64,000 nt of DNA, taken from Sthenelais limicola (lineage: Eukaryota; Annelida; Polychaeta; Phyllodocida; Sigalionidae). Below, piece after piece: positions 13,101-28,100 of this stretch. The notes below the pieces were generated by a model. It saw only the letters and a program-made list of their open reading frames with translations. It made no database searches and had not been told where the DNA came from. Location: assembly GCA_942159475.1 (NCBI GenBank), contig OW804095.1, positions 56,262,773 to 56,326,772 on the forward strand, given 5' to 3'. The translations under genes and the position numbers were made by a program. Every line of letters starts with the position of its first letter. The first letter of the stretch is position 1.

Positions 13101-16100
13101 GTAGATCAGTGTTGTGGCTGTCTTCTCAGGCACTCCCTTGTCACTCGCCATTACATTGAACTGGTTAAAAGGAAGTAAGGCATTATACTGAATAATGAGT
13201 ACTTGTATGCAACATAATTAAATTGAGCTGAATAATATCATTTTGACAAAAAATAAATTAGAATTTTTCTCCGGCTAACTATGACAACAATTATCTGGTA
13301 CATATAATTTATATCTAAATTGGTAACACTTACTCTGTAGTAGACTTCCTTTTCAACACTGAGTACTTTGGCTAATGATAGAACACCAGTTTCAGGGTGC
13401 ATGTAGAAGAAGTCAGTGAAGGGAGCTTTTGGTATCAAGGTGTACTCTAACTCATCCTAGAAATTCAATAATTCAATCATCAGAAAATATTCATTTTATG
13501 CTCAATTCTAAGAAGGAATACAATAACATTGAGTCAGTGATGTCAGCAAGCACATGCACCAAAACGAGTAAAATCATCATAAATATTCAGAATTAAAAGA
13601 GTATGTATTTTTTGTCTATCGTTATTTTTCTATTCATACAATCTTAATGTTTACCTGATCCCTATCTGTAGCACGGACTTGAAGGATGCTGGCACCAACT
13701 TCGGTTTTCTCTGACAAAGGATCTTGCCTGTATTCACTCTGGGCGAATCTTGGAGCAAATTCGTTTCTAGTGACAGTGATATTGACGACCGTTATGGCGG
13801 TCTGTTCACGAACCTCGAACTTCCTCTTGGCTTGGACTTGAAGCTGATAGTTGGTAAGTTTGGACTCATCGTCTTTCAAGGATCGCCTGATCGTAATGCG
13901 ACCAGAGCTCTCTTCAATCTTGAAATACTCGGGAGCGGTACTGAATCCAGTGATACTATACTTGGTATTTTCCTACATAGAAATAAGAGAACTGAATCTC
14001 CAAATAATGACATGTTGACCGTTGGTTTCAGGGAAAGTTTATTTCAACAGAATTGGATCAGCGGTTCTCTATTTTTTGTTGATTTAATACTTCCATTTGG
14101 TGGATTTGCTTTTTCCATAATATGAGAAGCCCCATTATGATTTGGGAAAAAGTGAATCTTTTAAATTTAACACAAGTTACTAATATACTTTCTGAAATTA
14201 GTCTATTTTCTATAGTTAAGATGTGTTATCTGGGTACATTCTTTGTATATTAGCTTTCTTATCCTTTCAAAACATAGAAATATATATGGAAGGGGATTCG
14301 AAGGATGTAATTACACGTTTATCTCACTTTTATTAATGTTGTATCGGTTTGATATGATGTTATACAGTTGAATAATCAATAAACAGATGGGGGTACCTTT
14401 TTCTTCCCCTAATATTTAAAAAATGCTACTTACAGAAGGTGAGGCATTGACCGTAACAACATCTGAGCCGACAGGCTTGTTTTCTGAGACGGTGGCCCTG
14501 AAGAGACTGGTAGTGAACCGAAGTGTTCCTCTGTCACGTACAATCGTCACCTCAACAGTTGTATCATCTTCACGCACTGGGAGACCCATATCTTTAGCCA
14601 CCACTTTTATCTGAATAAATAGTACAGACATAATATGATGTTTATATATAATACTATATTATATATATATGTTCCCGTATATGTCTGGATATATAATGTA
14701 CATCATGTTGTTTGTATTACCACCTGCATTGTTTGTTGTTGGTTACCTTGGAGCTAGTTTTCCCGCTCCACCTCATTTCCTCTACTTACCTTGACGATGG
14801 ACCATTGGCAAGTTGTGAGCGTATACGTTACTAATGCGTGTGGAAGTCATGGCAACCAATGAATTTTCTTTTACCAAATTCAACGCCAAAATTGTACTTT
14901 ATGACTCAAACATGTTTTTTATTTATATCATTTAAAGTATACATAGTTAACTAACTCGTTGGGTCCAGTCGCTTAGAATATAGCACTCGTTGCGATATTC
15001 ACGCCCCTTTAAGCAACTCGTTAGTTACCCTATATGTATATACACTCAAAGAAGGTACTTTTTCGAAGGATGCATAATCCCCGGATAGAAAAATATGGCT
15101 ACACTTAGAAGTCTGAATTGAATTTTATGTCATGGGTGAATATCAAAAGATTTACCCTATAGGATGTAGCCTGAGTCTCCATAACACTTTGAAGGAGTGT
15201 GATTTCACCCGTGGCTGGATTGATGTAGAAGTACTTTGTAGCTTCACCTTCTCCAGTGATGGAATATGAGATCACGTTGTTCGGTGCCTAGAGGGAAATG
15301 TGAATCGAAGCTTAAAATATGAATGATGACCGAACTAAACACATATATATATATAAAGAAGAGAGAATATTCTAAATTGAACGATTAAATAAATCAGCCT
15401 TTATTTCACTTCTCCTTCACCAAGTGAACGTAACTACAAGAACTTACCTCTCGATCCTTATCCCGAGCCTCAACCTGTGCAACCATGGTGCCAGGTGCAG
15501 AGCTGTCTGGGATGTTGACCCGCAGATTGTTTGTAACGAATTCAGGGGCGTTCAGGTTTCTGGTAACGGTAATACGCACCATTGCAGTGCTGCTTCTAGG
15601 AGGTGAACCGCCATCTTGTGCTTCAATACGCAGCTAAACATGCAATAGAAAAAGACTTGTGATTATTTTCCGGATTCTATTGTAACAAAATTGATCAATG
15701 TTCTTTTGTTTGGAACACTTACAGTGTAGTCCGTCTCCTTATCTGTAGCAAGGTTTGATCCAGATTTGACCTTGATTGAGCCTTCCTGGGTAACTTCAAA
15801 GAATGTTGGGGCAGAGTCGTCGCCAATCACACGAAGTTTGATATCATTGAATGGTTTCTGGAAAAGACAGTGCAAAAACAATTTAAGATAAGTCTGTCCG
15901 CAAAGATATTATCAACAGATTATGATGATTATTCAAATTGGTAATGATTGATACTTATTGGCAATGAGTTCAAGTACAACATACCACAGTATCATCATCC
16001 TTGACACGGACACGAAGTACTTCGCTTCCTCCCTGAACTGTTTCCACAATAGTCTTGGAGTAGGTTTGCTCATCCACAAACTCTGGGTCCTTCTTATTTC

Positions 16101-19100
16101 TATCAACGGTCACCACCACGGTGGCAGTGTTCTCAGATTTCTGGGCTGGATCACCCAAGTCTTGAGCACCGATGATCACCTGAGTATTTAAAGGAATTCA
16201 TCAATTTTCAAACACAAAGTAAAACCCATTAATTCTAATTGAGTTGATCGCTCGAAATCCATCGGATACATTTGGAAGTCAGATTGAGAATGCTTTAAAT
16301 TTATCTAGAAGGTATCTAATACTAACATTGTAGGTATCGGATGAATCAGCAGTGAGAGACTTCCTCAAGGAAACGTCTCCAGTCTTGGCATTGACAAAGA
16401 AGTAATCTCGCGCACGTGAGTCACCATTCACAGAGAATTCTATCTCATTGTCTGGCGCCTAGAAAATAAACCAAATATTAATACTCATGATTTTGAAATG
16501 ATCTTTCAACTGACAGACAGCAATATTAATTAGATTAGTCTTTGTTGTAGAGTTTTAGAGTTCTAAATCTCTGTTCTAAAAAGCTGATAAGCTGGCAAAA
16601 TGTTTATCTATTACTATTTGTGTGAGATATATATAGGCATATCTAATTTTATAAAGCTCACTAGCACAGGGGCACGATACAAGATGGTTTTATCGATGTC
16701 ATAGTTAGTGATATAATGTTGACTGTATAATTATTTCTCTTTCCCGATTTTGTTGTTTCTTACTTCTATCTACAATTACTACCTTAGAGTCCTTGTACGA
16801 ACTATTCTGATTGTTGTTACCCGTTTTGATGTAGGGCAAATGTGTCGTTCTAGAAGTTTAGATAAACGGGTGAGATGTGAAGGTTTTCTCCCCGAAACAA
16901 AAATTAAAAGATAACCTTTTTCTTCTACAAAACAGATATTGGAATGAGCACCCAAGAGCAGAGTATGCAAATGAATAATGTCTAATCTGTTTGTGTCACT
17001 TACTCTCTTATCGCTATCTGAGGCACGGACCCTAGCAATGACTTCGCCAATTGGCATCGTTTCCAGAACCTTCGCTTGGTAGCTTGCAGGGTCGAATTTA
17101 GGCTCTTTCAGATTACGGGTAACTTTGATTCTTGCAACGACAGTATCTTCTTTAGGTGGAGTTCCACCATCCAGAGCAACGACTCGAATCTGGTTTAACA
17201 AGCATTACAAAGATGAACTTTCAAAGTAACATGGATGATTCGTTATGAAAAATGGTAGAGCATCTAGAGAGAAATTTGGTCATCAAGTGAATAAACTTAA
17301 TACACCGTGATGGTTAACACAGATCTTTGGCATAAAAAGCATTTTTGGTCTCGGTAAAATAAAGGTCATTAAGATTTTTAAAATGAACATCATTCTTACC
17401 TTATACTCGCGTGTGGCATCATTTTCCAGGTTGTTACTTACAGAGATGGTTCCAGTTTTCTCATCAATTCTAAAATAACTGCCTGCAGCGTCATCTCCAA
17501 TGATCTTGTAAATAATCTTATTAAATGGTTCCCGCCGATCATCATCTCTGGCGCCGACCTGTATGACACTAGATCCCGGAGCAGCATCTTGTTTGATGGT
17601 GCGCTTGTAGTCCCTGTTGGAGAAGCGTGGCGAATTCCTATTACGGATAACTGAGATTATCACAACGTTTGGTCCTGTCTTCAAAGGTGGCACTCCCTTG
17701 TCCTCAACGAAGACATTAAGCTGGAACGTAGAAATGGATATTGAGTGGTTGATATATTTCTTAACTATGTTTACTTATAAGACCAAATGAACCACAATTA
17801 AAAGTACGACAATTAAACCATTAATTAAGAGAATCAAAGTCCGGGCAAACATTGTCCTCCTTTGAAACTGCCCTAATTCCACTAATGTCGACTTACCCTA
17901 TACTCGGAAGTAGTATCTCCAAGTATGGACCTCTTCAGCGAGATGACACCGGTATTCTCATTAATTGTGAAGTATTCATTGGTCAGAAGGTATCTGACTT
18001 GATTATGCGGGCGCTTTTCATCACTGTCTCTTGCCCTCACTTGCACCACGGATTTTCCAATGGCTTGAGTCTCCAGAATACTGGCCTTGTACTCACTGTT
18101 CTCAAATGTAGGAGCGCGCAGATTGCGCAGCATATTTATTGTCAGAATAGCGGAAGCTTCTCGTGGAGGTGTGCCACCATCTTGTACCTGGATGCGCAGT
18201 TTGTACTGGGTTTCATCTCCGGGTGCCGAACGGAGTGTATTCTTCACCTGAATTTCTCCATTCTTGTTTATTTCGAAGTAGGCCGGAGCATTGTCATCGC
18301 CCACCACGAAGAAGGACAGGTCGTTGAATGGATCATTTGTGTCAGCGTCACGACCCTCCACTTGGAAGACCTTGGTGCTTCTCGGGGTGGACATGTTGAG
18401 GGAGATGGTTGCAGGGAGGTTACCGAACCTGGGAGTCTGTCTGTTACGGATAACCTTGATTGAGATTTCTGCTGCACGTTCTGCTTTACGTGGTGGATTG
18501 CCCAAATCAGTAGCATCGATACGGAACTAGAATAATAAACAAATATCACTTACAGATAAAAAGAGACGGAACTTTCCATGGGGATTACATTGTATGTCGA
18601 GACATAGATCCTCAAATCTGCCTGAAGCCCTGAACCACAGGATTTTCAACAAGCTTACAGTGTCAGTGACACAAAATAACAAGATTGTTCAATATCAGGA
18701 GGTCACCTAAGCCCAAATCCAGTGTATAGTATCGTATATAGCAGTTCAGTTTCGACCATTATTGAACATTAGTCAATGCAAATGTACCTAGAATATTCAC
18801 ACTAATATCACGTATTACTAGTAACTGTATATTAATCTGAGTGCTCTAAGCTCGGAACACGGTGATAAGTCTAATGTACTTGGTTACTTCTATCTTGGCT
18901 CAAGGTTCTAGGCTTGATCGCTCTCAGCACCGCCAGTGGGGACCTGCTGGCTGGCAGTAGCTACAGTAAGCTCCAAAGCGGGCTATTTGTGGCTATTTGA
19001 GGTTTTAACATTCATAAATTCTTTACTATACTATCGATTACTATGCAGTCGATTTTTAAGGGGGAAATGGTGCTTAAATCCACGGGCAGCCAGTCTTAAG

Positions 19101-22100
19101 TCCAAATATGTATATTACCTCTTTTAGTTTCTCTGAAACCTACACGAGGAAGAATTTGGTCCCCGAAAATGACCCAGGGAAGAACTTTGAAAAATTAGCC
19201 ACATGAAATCAATAAATAGCATAACAATAACAAAGCAAAAAACACATTTGATTGACTCTGTCGAAACATACAAAAAGATGTTGTGTTGTTTTCCGTGAGA
19301 TTATCGCGTCATTTTCAATATTATAATTTCGAAAATTTCAAAATTTCAAAAGCTTGATTCTCGCTACCAAAAGAAGCAAGCAAGTCATTTTTTTAAGAGA
19401 CATACATCATTCCATCTTCGATTACGTAATATTGCATAATATTCCACTGCATTATGTCAATTTAAATGCATTTCATATCTTCAAAAACCAATATCGGTCA
19501 TTAGACATCGTTATTTCTATGTATTAACATAGGTAAAGGACCTCGCGCGGTCATCTAAAACTGAACAAAGTCTCCGAGTCAGCTGCTCTCACCTCGGCAG
19601 CCATCATACTTTTGCCGCGCGGGAAACTGGGTCACGCGTTAAGGCCAGCGCGCGCGTTAACCCCGCAGCGTTGCGACAACGAGTGCCCAGATCCTTCTGC
19701 TGTTGTGAACTTCCCCTTAAAACCTCACGGACAATTCCCTCATCCACCCTTATCCCAAAGAAGACAGACATAAGTCAAACAGTAGAAAGTCTCCAGAGGG
19801 TCTCCTAATAACTATATAGTCTGAATTACCTCATAAGTCTCCCGTGTGTCCTCGAGGAGTGAGCGTCTGAGAGAAACATTGCCAGTGACAGGGTCCACCA
19901 TGAAGAACGTGGCAGCATTGGAGTTCTGGACGGAGAAGCGGGTCTCGTTGTGTGGGTACTGTGGGAAGATTACACAAAAATATTGGATTGATTTGTTTCC
20001 ACAAAAATCGCAGGCAAATCGGCTTACAGTAGAATATGAAAACTATTACTCAATTAATCATCTATAGTCCTGCATAGGCCTATATACGTCTAACTTTACT
20101 TATAGCACAGACTGTACCCATATAAAAAGGCACAGCTTTATGAATTTGTTCATTAACTTTAAAGTGGTCCATGAGGAAGGATGCAATAGCACCTGAAAAA
20201 TGAGACCTCTCTCACATTGCAGTAATAGTTTCTTTTTTAAAAAAAACTGATCCATCTCTTGACCAACAAAAGACATTAAGAGACTAGAAAAAAAGTATTT
20301 TCCACATCATGCGGAGTATTTTAGGATAACTTGGAAACATTCCACCATGTTACATACCACTCTATCCTTATCCCTGGCAGATACAGTAAGTATGCGTTGT
20401 CCAAGTCCTTGAGTCTCAAGAATCTCGGCATTGTAACGGGCTGGGTTGAACTCAGGGTTGTTGAGGTTACGCAGCACGGTCACAGTCACAGTAGCCGTAG
20501 CGGCAAGGGATGGAGTGCCTCCATCAACGGCCAAAACTTTAATCTGTAATTAAGATACCGTAAGGTAAATGTGTTCTCTACTTCCTGAACGTTGATTACA
20601 TCTATTCAGCACATCCTAGAATTGATACAATTCGTGAAAACAGTTACGTCATAAATACTTTCCCCGTTTTTCTTAGCATATACATTCCATACCCTCAAAG
20701 TATGGGAATATATTTAGATCCAGTTAACTCAGATAATTTCTAAATATCAGCGCGTTAGGAATTACTTTGTATAAGAACAGGCTTATATTCTTGGCACTGT
20801 ATAACTTACAATATATTCAGTAGCTGTGTCGGCCTGAAGACTAGATTTGACGCGAATCTCTCCAGTATCATCAGAAATACTGAAATAGGCTGGAGCCTGG
20901 TCATCGCCAATAATGGAGTATTGGACGCTGTTGAATGGTTCCTGGAAAAGTAAAAAGCCAATCCTAACTGTAGTAACAATATTAACAGATTGTAAGGTAA
21001 CGCTGAGTCATAATTCGATCATACATCTGTCCAGATTTCTATATTAAAGAATGTATGGATTCATTATGTGAATGTCGCGCATGCAGTGGAAGATTTGACT
21101 TACTGTGGTGTCTCTATCAGAAGCTGTCACAGTCGTAACTTTGTTGTTGGTGCCCAAATCTTCCTGGATGGAAGCCTTGTACTGTCCACCACTGGAGAAT
21201 GTTGGTGCATTCTCATTCCTCCTTACGCGGATATCCACAGTGGCGTTAGAATTGGGTGAGCAAGGCGTGGGAACCGCAAGGTCGGTCACTCCAATAATCA
21301 ACTGAAGAATACAATGTTGACATCATTTTATTTGTTTTGATTGAATTAATCAAATTAAGCGCAATACAGGAACATCCACTGAAGAAAATGGAGGCTGTTT
21401 GATAGCAATTAAGCAATTAAGTCGCTGATGTATACGCATACATAATAACACCAAAAATACTTGATCTTAGGAAGGGTCACTCCATATTTACAAATATTTA
21501 GACTTAAAAATACATACCCTGTATGAAAGCGCTTTTGTTGGTTCACTCTGAATAGATCTGCGCTGATAGATTGTTCCACTGATAGGATCAACAAGGAAGT
21601 ACTCTTTAGCAAGGTCGTCTCCATACAACTGGTATCGGACTACGTTGAAGGGCGACTGCAAACAAGCATGGGTTACATTAATAATCGTTATATTATATCA
21701 ATACTGGACACGTGGTTACATAAATACTTATATTGGTCGGAGAACTGCTTTAACACCCAACTGATATCTAGTGTGATACATTAAATGACATCCTCCAGGG
21801 GGAATTACCAGCCACAATGCCGTTTCTTTTGGAGGGAGTGGGTCATGGTTATTGCTAAGTCGGGGATTGTCTAACTCTATGCCCACCGCCCCCTTCTATA
21901 TGCAACCCATACAGGAGACCTAAACATTAGATATAGACAGAATATATGAAGCTGGCCCTCATGATGAGTGTGACAACCAAAATGCACATGACAGGGTGTA
22001 GTCGGAGTATGGTGTAATATAGAGGGGATGGAAATGATTTTCATTGAAATGAATGACCTCATTGAAATATGCAAACACTATACCTGAGCATCCTTATCAT

Positions 22101-25100
22101 TGGCTTCTACCCTGCCAAGAGCGGTGGCAATATTAACAGTCTCCATGATTGTAAGAGTTGCTGATGTCTTGGTCCATTCTGGACAGGCCAAATTTCTGTT
22201 GACATTAATAGTCACGGAGGTTGTGCTGTCTCTAGGTGGAACACCATTGTCATAAGCCCGAACACGCAGCTGATTTGTTGACAAGATGAAACCGCAAAAT
22301 TAATATAAACTCAATGATGCTTGATTATTTTAAGATGATTTGACAAAATGTAAAAACATACAAAGGGAAGGATTTCGTGCAAAATCAGAATATTTTGCAA
22401 CACATAACATTATAAACATACCACGTAGATAGTCTCCCCATCCTTAGCCAATTCTCCAGATACGGTAACCTGTCCAGAGGTAGGATTGATTGCAAAGTAA
22501 GCAGGGGCAGAGTCATCCCCGATGACTTCATACATAATGGTCTCAAAGGTCTCCTGTAATTCAAGAAACAAGGAATTAGTTTTAAACAAGTGAATTATGT
22601 TTGTAATGGTGATAATCATGCAGATATCAGAATAATTTAGAAACTGATGTCGAACAGACCTTAGGGTCATCATCCCTGGAAAGTACTTGCACAACACGAG
22701 TGCCAAAGCCAGCATCCATCCGCACAGTGGCTGCGTATGGTGCATTGCTGAACTGTGGAGCGTTCCTGTTTCGTATCACACGAACATCAACAGCAGCCCT
22801 ACGTGAGCTGTTCTTGGATGGGAATCCACCGTCATAGGCTTGTACTTCAATCTGCAATGTTTATTTGAAAATTATGCTAAGTTTAGCAAACCGAGATTTC
22901 TTGAAGGTGAATAACATTAATCTTAAGGGATGAAAATTGTTATTTTCTTTTTTCAATACCTACCCTATAGGTTTCTGACTTTTTAGAATCCTGAAGAAGA
23001 GAGGTCTTAAGTTTGATCTCTCCCGTATTTTGGTCAATGAGGAAAAATCTAGTCGCTTGTTCATTGCCTGTGATTCTGTAGAACACTTTCTTGTATGGAT
23101 CCTAGGAATGAATAATTTTACAATTTAAATTCACTTTCTTCAAAGATAGGTTCATTGAACCCATATAAGTTGGTTGGTCCTCAGTAATCAAGTAAAAATT
23201 CCCATTTAAAATACATGGTGACATGCTGACAACAGTCTGGGCTCAGAGTTGAGAGAGTCCCTCCAACCTGAGGGAAAGTCTCTCGCTCCAAACCGCAAAA
23301 TGTTATTATAATCTCATTAGGACACCTACTCCAGGGCCAAGAAAGCCATTAGCTCGGTAGGCGTCCAGTCATTTACATACCATTCATCTATGATCGGAGA
23401 GGCTGTGAGCCTAGACTGGCAAACCCGGGTGTGATATTTACCTCGCGTAGTTCTAAAGATAGTGATAAATAAGTACACTACTACTAATTACCGATGGGAA
23501 GTCTAAAGCTAAAAAGACTTACTCTTCTATCCTTGTCCTCAGCAGATACGGTGTAAATGACTCGCTCGAAGTTTTCTGTCTCTTTAATAGTCACAGTGTC
23601 CAGTGCGGTTGGTTTGGTAAAGACTGGAGCGTTAAGGTTTCTATCAACATCCACTGTAAGGATTTCTGTAGCAGTGCGAGGTGGATCATCCCCATCAGAA
23701 GCTTCAATTCTTATCTGTCAAAACAATCATTGCAGCCATTGAATAATCATGAAATGAATAGTTCAACCAGAAGGGGGAAAAAGGATAAAAAGAGAGCAAT
23801 GATCGATGTTAGTTAGCTAACAACTATACACACATGGGAATCGTTCAATTCAAACTTATGTTTTGAAATATATATCATGTGCGATATAAATACCAGGGGC
23901 ACCTCTGAAATATTCAATGCAGTAGAACACTATTTTGTTCAGGTTGGGTATTGTTACGACCGATGTAACATAAACGGTAACGAAGTATCTAGAGTGTAGA
24001 TATATATGTATATAGAGTGTAGATAAAATGATAAAGTGTAGTGAATGAATGACCTAATAACATTTCCTCAAATCTACTTTGCTTTCAATAATTACGTTCA
24101 ACCCATTCTCCAATCGCTTATCCTACACTTGCTGTTGAGTCCCTATTCCCCAGCATTGGCTTGGGCGGACTCCCATGCCTGAAGAGTACATTCCTGAATT
24201 CCAGGTGTACTCTTTGGGCATTCTGAGCGGACTCTTTAATGAAAGAGTCCGCTCCTAAGAGTCCTCTCAGATGCCTGGGCGGACTCTTTCATTAAAGAGT
24301 CCGCTCAGGTATCTATTGCAAATAATTTTGAACTAGGATTGGCCTGGATTCGAACCCAGGACCTCTCACATAAGTATAGGCTGGCAAGTAGAGTTGAAGG
24401 CTCTACCCACTCGGCCACAGAGGCTCAGATAGGATCTGCTGTATATAGCATAGTATGATTCCTGAAATAGAAAATGTGATGTGTCACAGGAAAATGAGTC
24501 AAGCGGAGTCCAATGATGGTAAACAGTGGGGAGAAGTATATCTTAATCAACTAGTTGGAATTGTTTATAATGGATTACACTTATATTTTGACAAAATGGT
24601 AATCCATGTAGAGAGATTTACATGCATTCCTTACAATTTCTTGAATGTTGTAACCCCCATAAAAGTCCTGCCCATACATTAGCAATGTCAGAAAATGGCA
24701 ATATAAGCTCACACCAACCCTCCAATTCTTTGTTTAGAATTTAAGAGTTGTAGTAGAAAAATATGTACAAAATCGTAAACTTGTACTTAAAATTATACAC
24801 CAAACCCATTGGCTATATTGTGTGAGGTTCATTCACTACAAGCCATGTATCAGTGAAAGTGAGGAAATGTACATCTCAAAGCAATACTGATCATGGATGG
24901 GGTAGTTCTGGTAGGACGGTTGGGTGGTAGGGGGGATTTGGTAACCACAATCATAACAAACAATTGAACTTGTAGGATAAGCATGCTAGAGTACTCGAAG
25001 TTGTACTCTTAGTGAATAGGAAATGTCCGCGGCCTGACGGCCTTGGACATTTCCTATTCACTAAGAGTACAGCTTCTCGTACTCTATCCTACACATGTAC

Positions 25101-28100
25101 CCCGTGAGTATTCATAAAGATACAATAGACCCAAGAGCTATGTTTCTATCTAAATACCTTGTAAACTTCACTGTCATCCTCATTTAGACTCTTCTTAACT
25201 TTCACAGTGCCGCGGGCATCAATTTCGAAGAAACTTGGGGCAATATCATCTCCAATGATTGCGTAGTTGACCTTGTTGTAGGGGGACTGCAACGAAAAAG
25301 ATGATACAAGTGTCACTAGTTACCATAATGCTTCGGATCAAAAGATTTAAATGTGCATAGTTCTTCTCACCACTTTTAACCCCCTGGAAGATATTCCCTA
25401 GATGTATAAAACATCAATTAATTATAGCCCGTATCAGTGATTAGGCATAATATAGATCTTGATTCAAATTTTGAGCTAGTACACACCATGTCAATCATCA
25501 CAAGATGATTCACACAGGCAGGTAATGTTGGTTTGGAAGAAGGGCACTTGTCTGATGAAGATAACAAAGTATTCCCTTATCCAAACCATGAAATGGCATA
25601 GTACCATTGTCGCTAATTGACGGAAGCGTTAAAATGAGAGCACTTATCTAATCTATTCGCAGCGATGAAGAATTTAATCATTTCTAGGTGCATTTTGTCA
25701 TACAAAAATAAACTGACATGGATTTCAAAAACATTCTCATTCCTGAGTTCATATTTACAAATCTAAATACGAGGAAATAAAAAATCCAGAAATGTTTTCC
25801 TATCAAAATAATCTCCGTTCATTACACCATTAATTAGGTAAATTGGTACATCATGATTTACGTTTACAAAGAATGAGTGATATAAAATATACTTCTTTCA
25901 TATAATATGGATACAAATTTGACATGATCAAACAGTCAAAAAAACAAGACACGAATTAAGCACGGCGCCAAAATGAATAAAACAGTAACTATACGGTGTA
26001 CAAAACATTACCCGTACTAAATATATAACAAAGTGCAGGTTTTACAAATCAATAAATCTAACAATCTTAATGATTCCCGGTGTATTTTCATTCCGATGAA
26101 CATGTATATCATAACTTGATATACGAGACTGGTGCCAGATATGCCATGCCAGCCAAAAAGTTAGGCCCTACCCATGCGAAAAGTGTTCCTCGCATATTGA
26201 GACAAGCAAGGAAAATTCTATTGAAGATCTAGAGTGGGTTCACTTGTCTATATGAGTGATACACGAGACAAAAATTATATCGTAGGAAAATTTCTACATT
26301 TACGTTTTCTAAAAAGGTAATTCCAAAAAACCTATGGGTGGACATACAGCATTATTTCAAATTTAGATGATATACCCATATGAGGAATCAACTTGCAAAG
26401 TATTATTCAAAATATCAGCCCACATTCTTAATGTTTAGCGTAGATCAATCCAAATCCAAATCCGACCCGAAGGATAGGATAATCTATAATAAATTTTAGT
26501 AAAAGCATTTCCTGTCTTTGCGAAGATCGAAGATGTACAAAGGAGTACAGAAAACATTTGGGCATGACGCGGAGCAAGATTGCAACGTTTATTTTAAGTT
26601 GTTACTACCTGAACACCAAGGTGTGTGGAGTTGGAACCTGGCTGACCCAACTTTAGGGTCAAATGTCATAAGGTTGAAGACAACGAGATTGAAACACATT
26701 ACAATAACACATACACAAGGAAATCGTAATAAAACCGAAAAGTTACTTAAGGCGAATAATCAAATACATGTATGGGAGGGGCAGCACACAGAAGCATGTA
26801 CACTGAACTTCAGAGAACATGAAAATTAACTCAAACTCTCACCCAGACCCAGGTTTGAAAAAAATATTTTCGTGGTCCTAGGACAGAACCCCGCCAGGCA
26901 AACCCCCGCTTCACAAAGAATCACTAGATAAAGCCCGCCAATTATGACACTGAATTTAAAATGTTTTTGATACTATGACCAATGAGACATGAGGGATAGT
27001 CTCGTTGCCATGACAGGTGTTTATGAAAGAGAATAAACTAACCAACGAAGACCTATAGAACTATATGATTAAATAAACGCACCTTTTCGTCGGCATCTCG
27101 GGCAAGCACCTGCCTGACGATAGTTGCAACATCAACGTCTCGTTTGATTTGGGCTTTGTAAGGCGTGGCCTCAAACTTAGGGGGGTTGACGTTTCTGGCT
27201 ACAGATACCGTAACACGAGCATCAGTCTTGCTGGAAAGCGGAGGCGATCCCCCGTCACGGGCTTGGATTGTGAGCTGGAAAATATGTTTTTAAAGTGTCA
27301 CGTCTATTCATACAAATAATATATATACAAAGTTCCATGTCTGTTTTCATATGAAATAGCCAATGAGTCTGTAAAAAGGCTGTCATGAGGAAGAGCCCAT
27401 ACTAATCTTATACTATGTTGAGAGAACATGATGGTCAACATGCCAAGGATAAACTTTGATGGAGTTTTATACTATTGTGAGTAATAAAGTTTATATGTGC
27501 ACGAATAATTTATGTCAAAGATCCTCCTCCAAGCAACGAGGGATCTACTGCCAAGTCAATTATATGTAAACTCATAATAAACCCTTTCAAAAAAAATAAT
27601 ACTAAATTAATAATGTATTTAGAAACATACTGTATATTTGGTGTTTTTGTCCCCTGCCAAATCCTTCCTTACAGCAATCTGTCCAGTCATTTCATTGACC
27701 ATGAAGAACCTCTGCGCGAGTGTATCGGCGGTCAGGAAATACTTTACAACATTATGCGGAGCCTAAGCAAAATAAAACACTTGTTCATGTTATTAATTCA
27801 AATAAATAAACAAGAAAAGCCCCTGAAGGAACAGAGGAGGACATGTGAAGAATAACAATTAAAGTTATTGTTGTGTATGAACTAGTTGGAACTAAATTTT
27901 TATATCTTGGTTTTGAATCTATCAATTGATATTATCTTGTTTCCAATTAAATAAAAGATTAAAAGGATATTTGCAAGTCTCCAAACATACCTGTTGATCC
28001 CGATCACTGGCCTGAACCTGTGCAATAGGCGTTCCCAGTTCTTGGGAATACAGGATAGCCACATTAATACTGGTAGACTGGAAGTTTGGTTCGTTGAGGT

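Noticed and set aside
17852..18463. 203-residue plus-strand ORF
   Set aside because: Antisense to cadherin exon 38, which matches the repeat consensus along its whole length.
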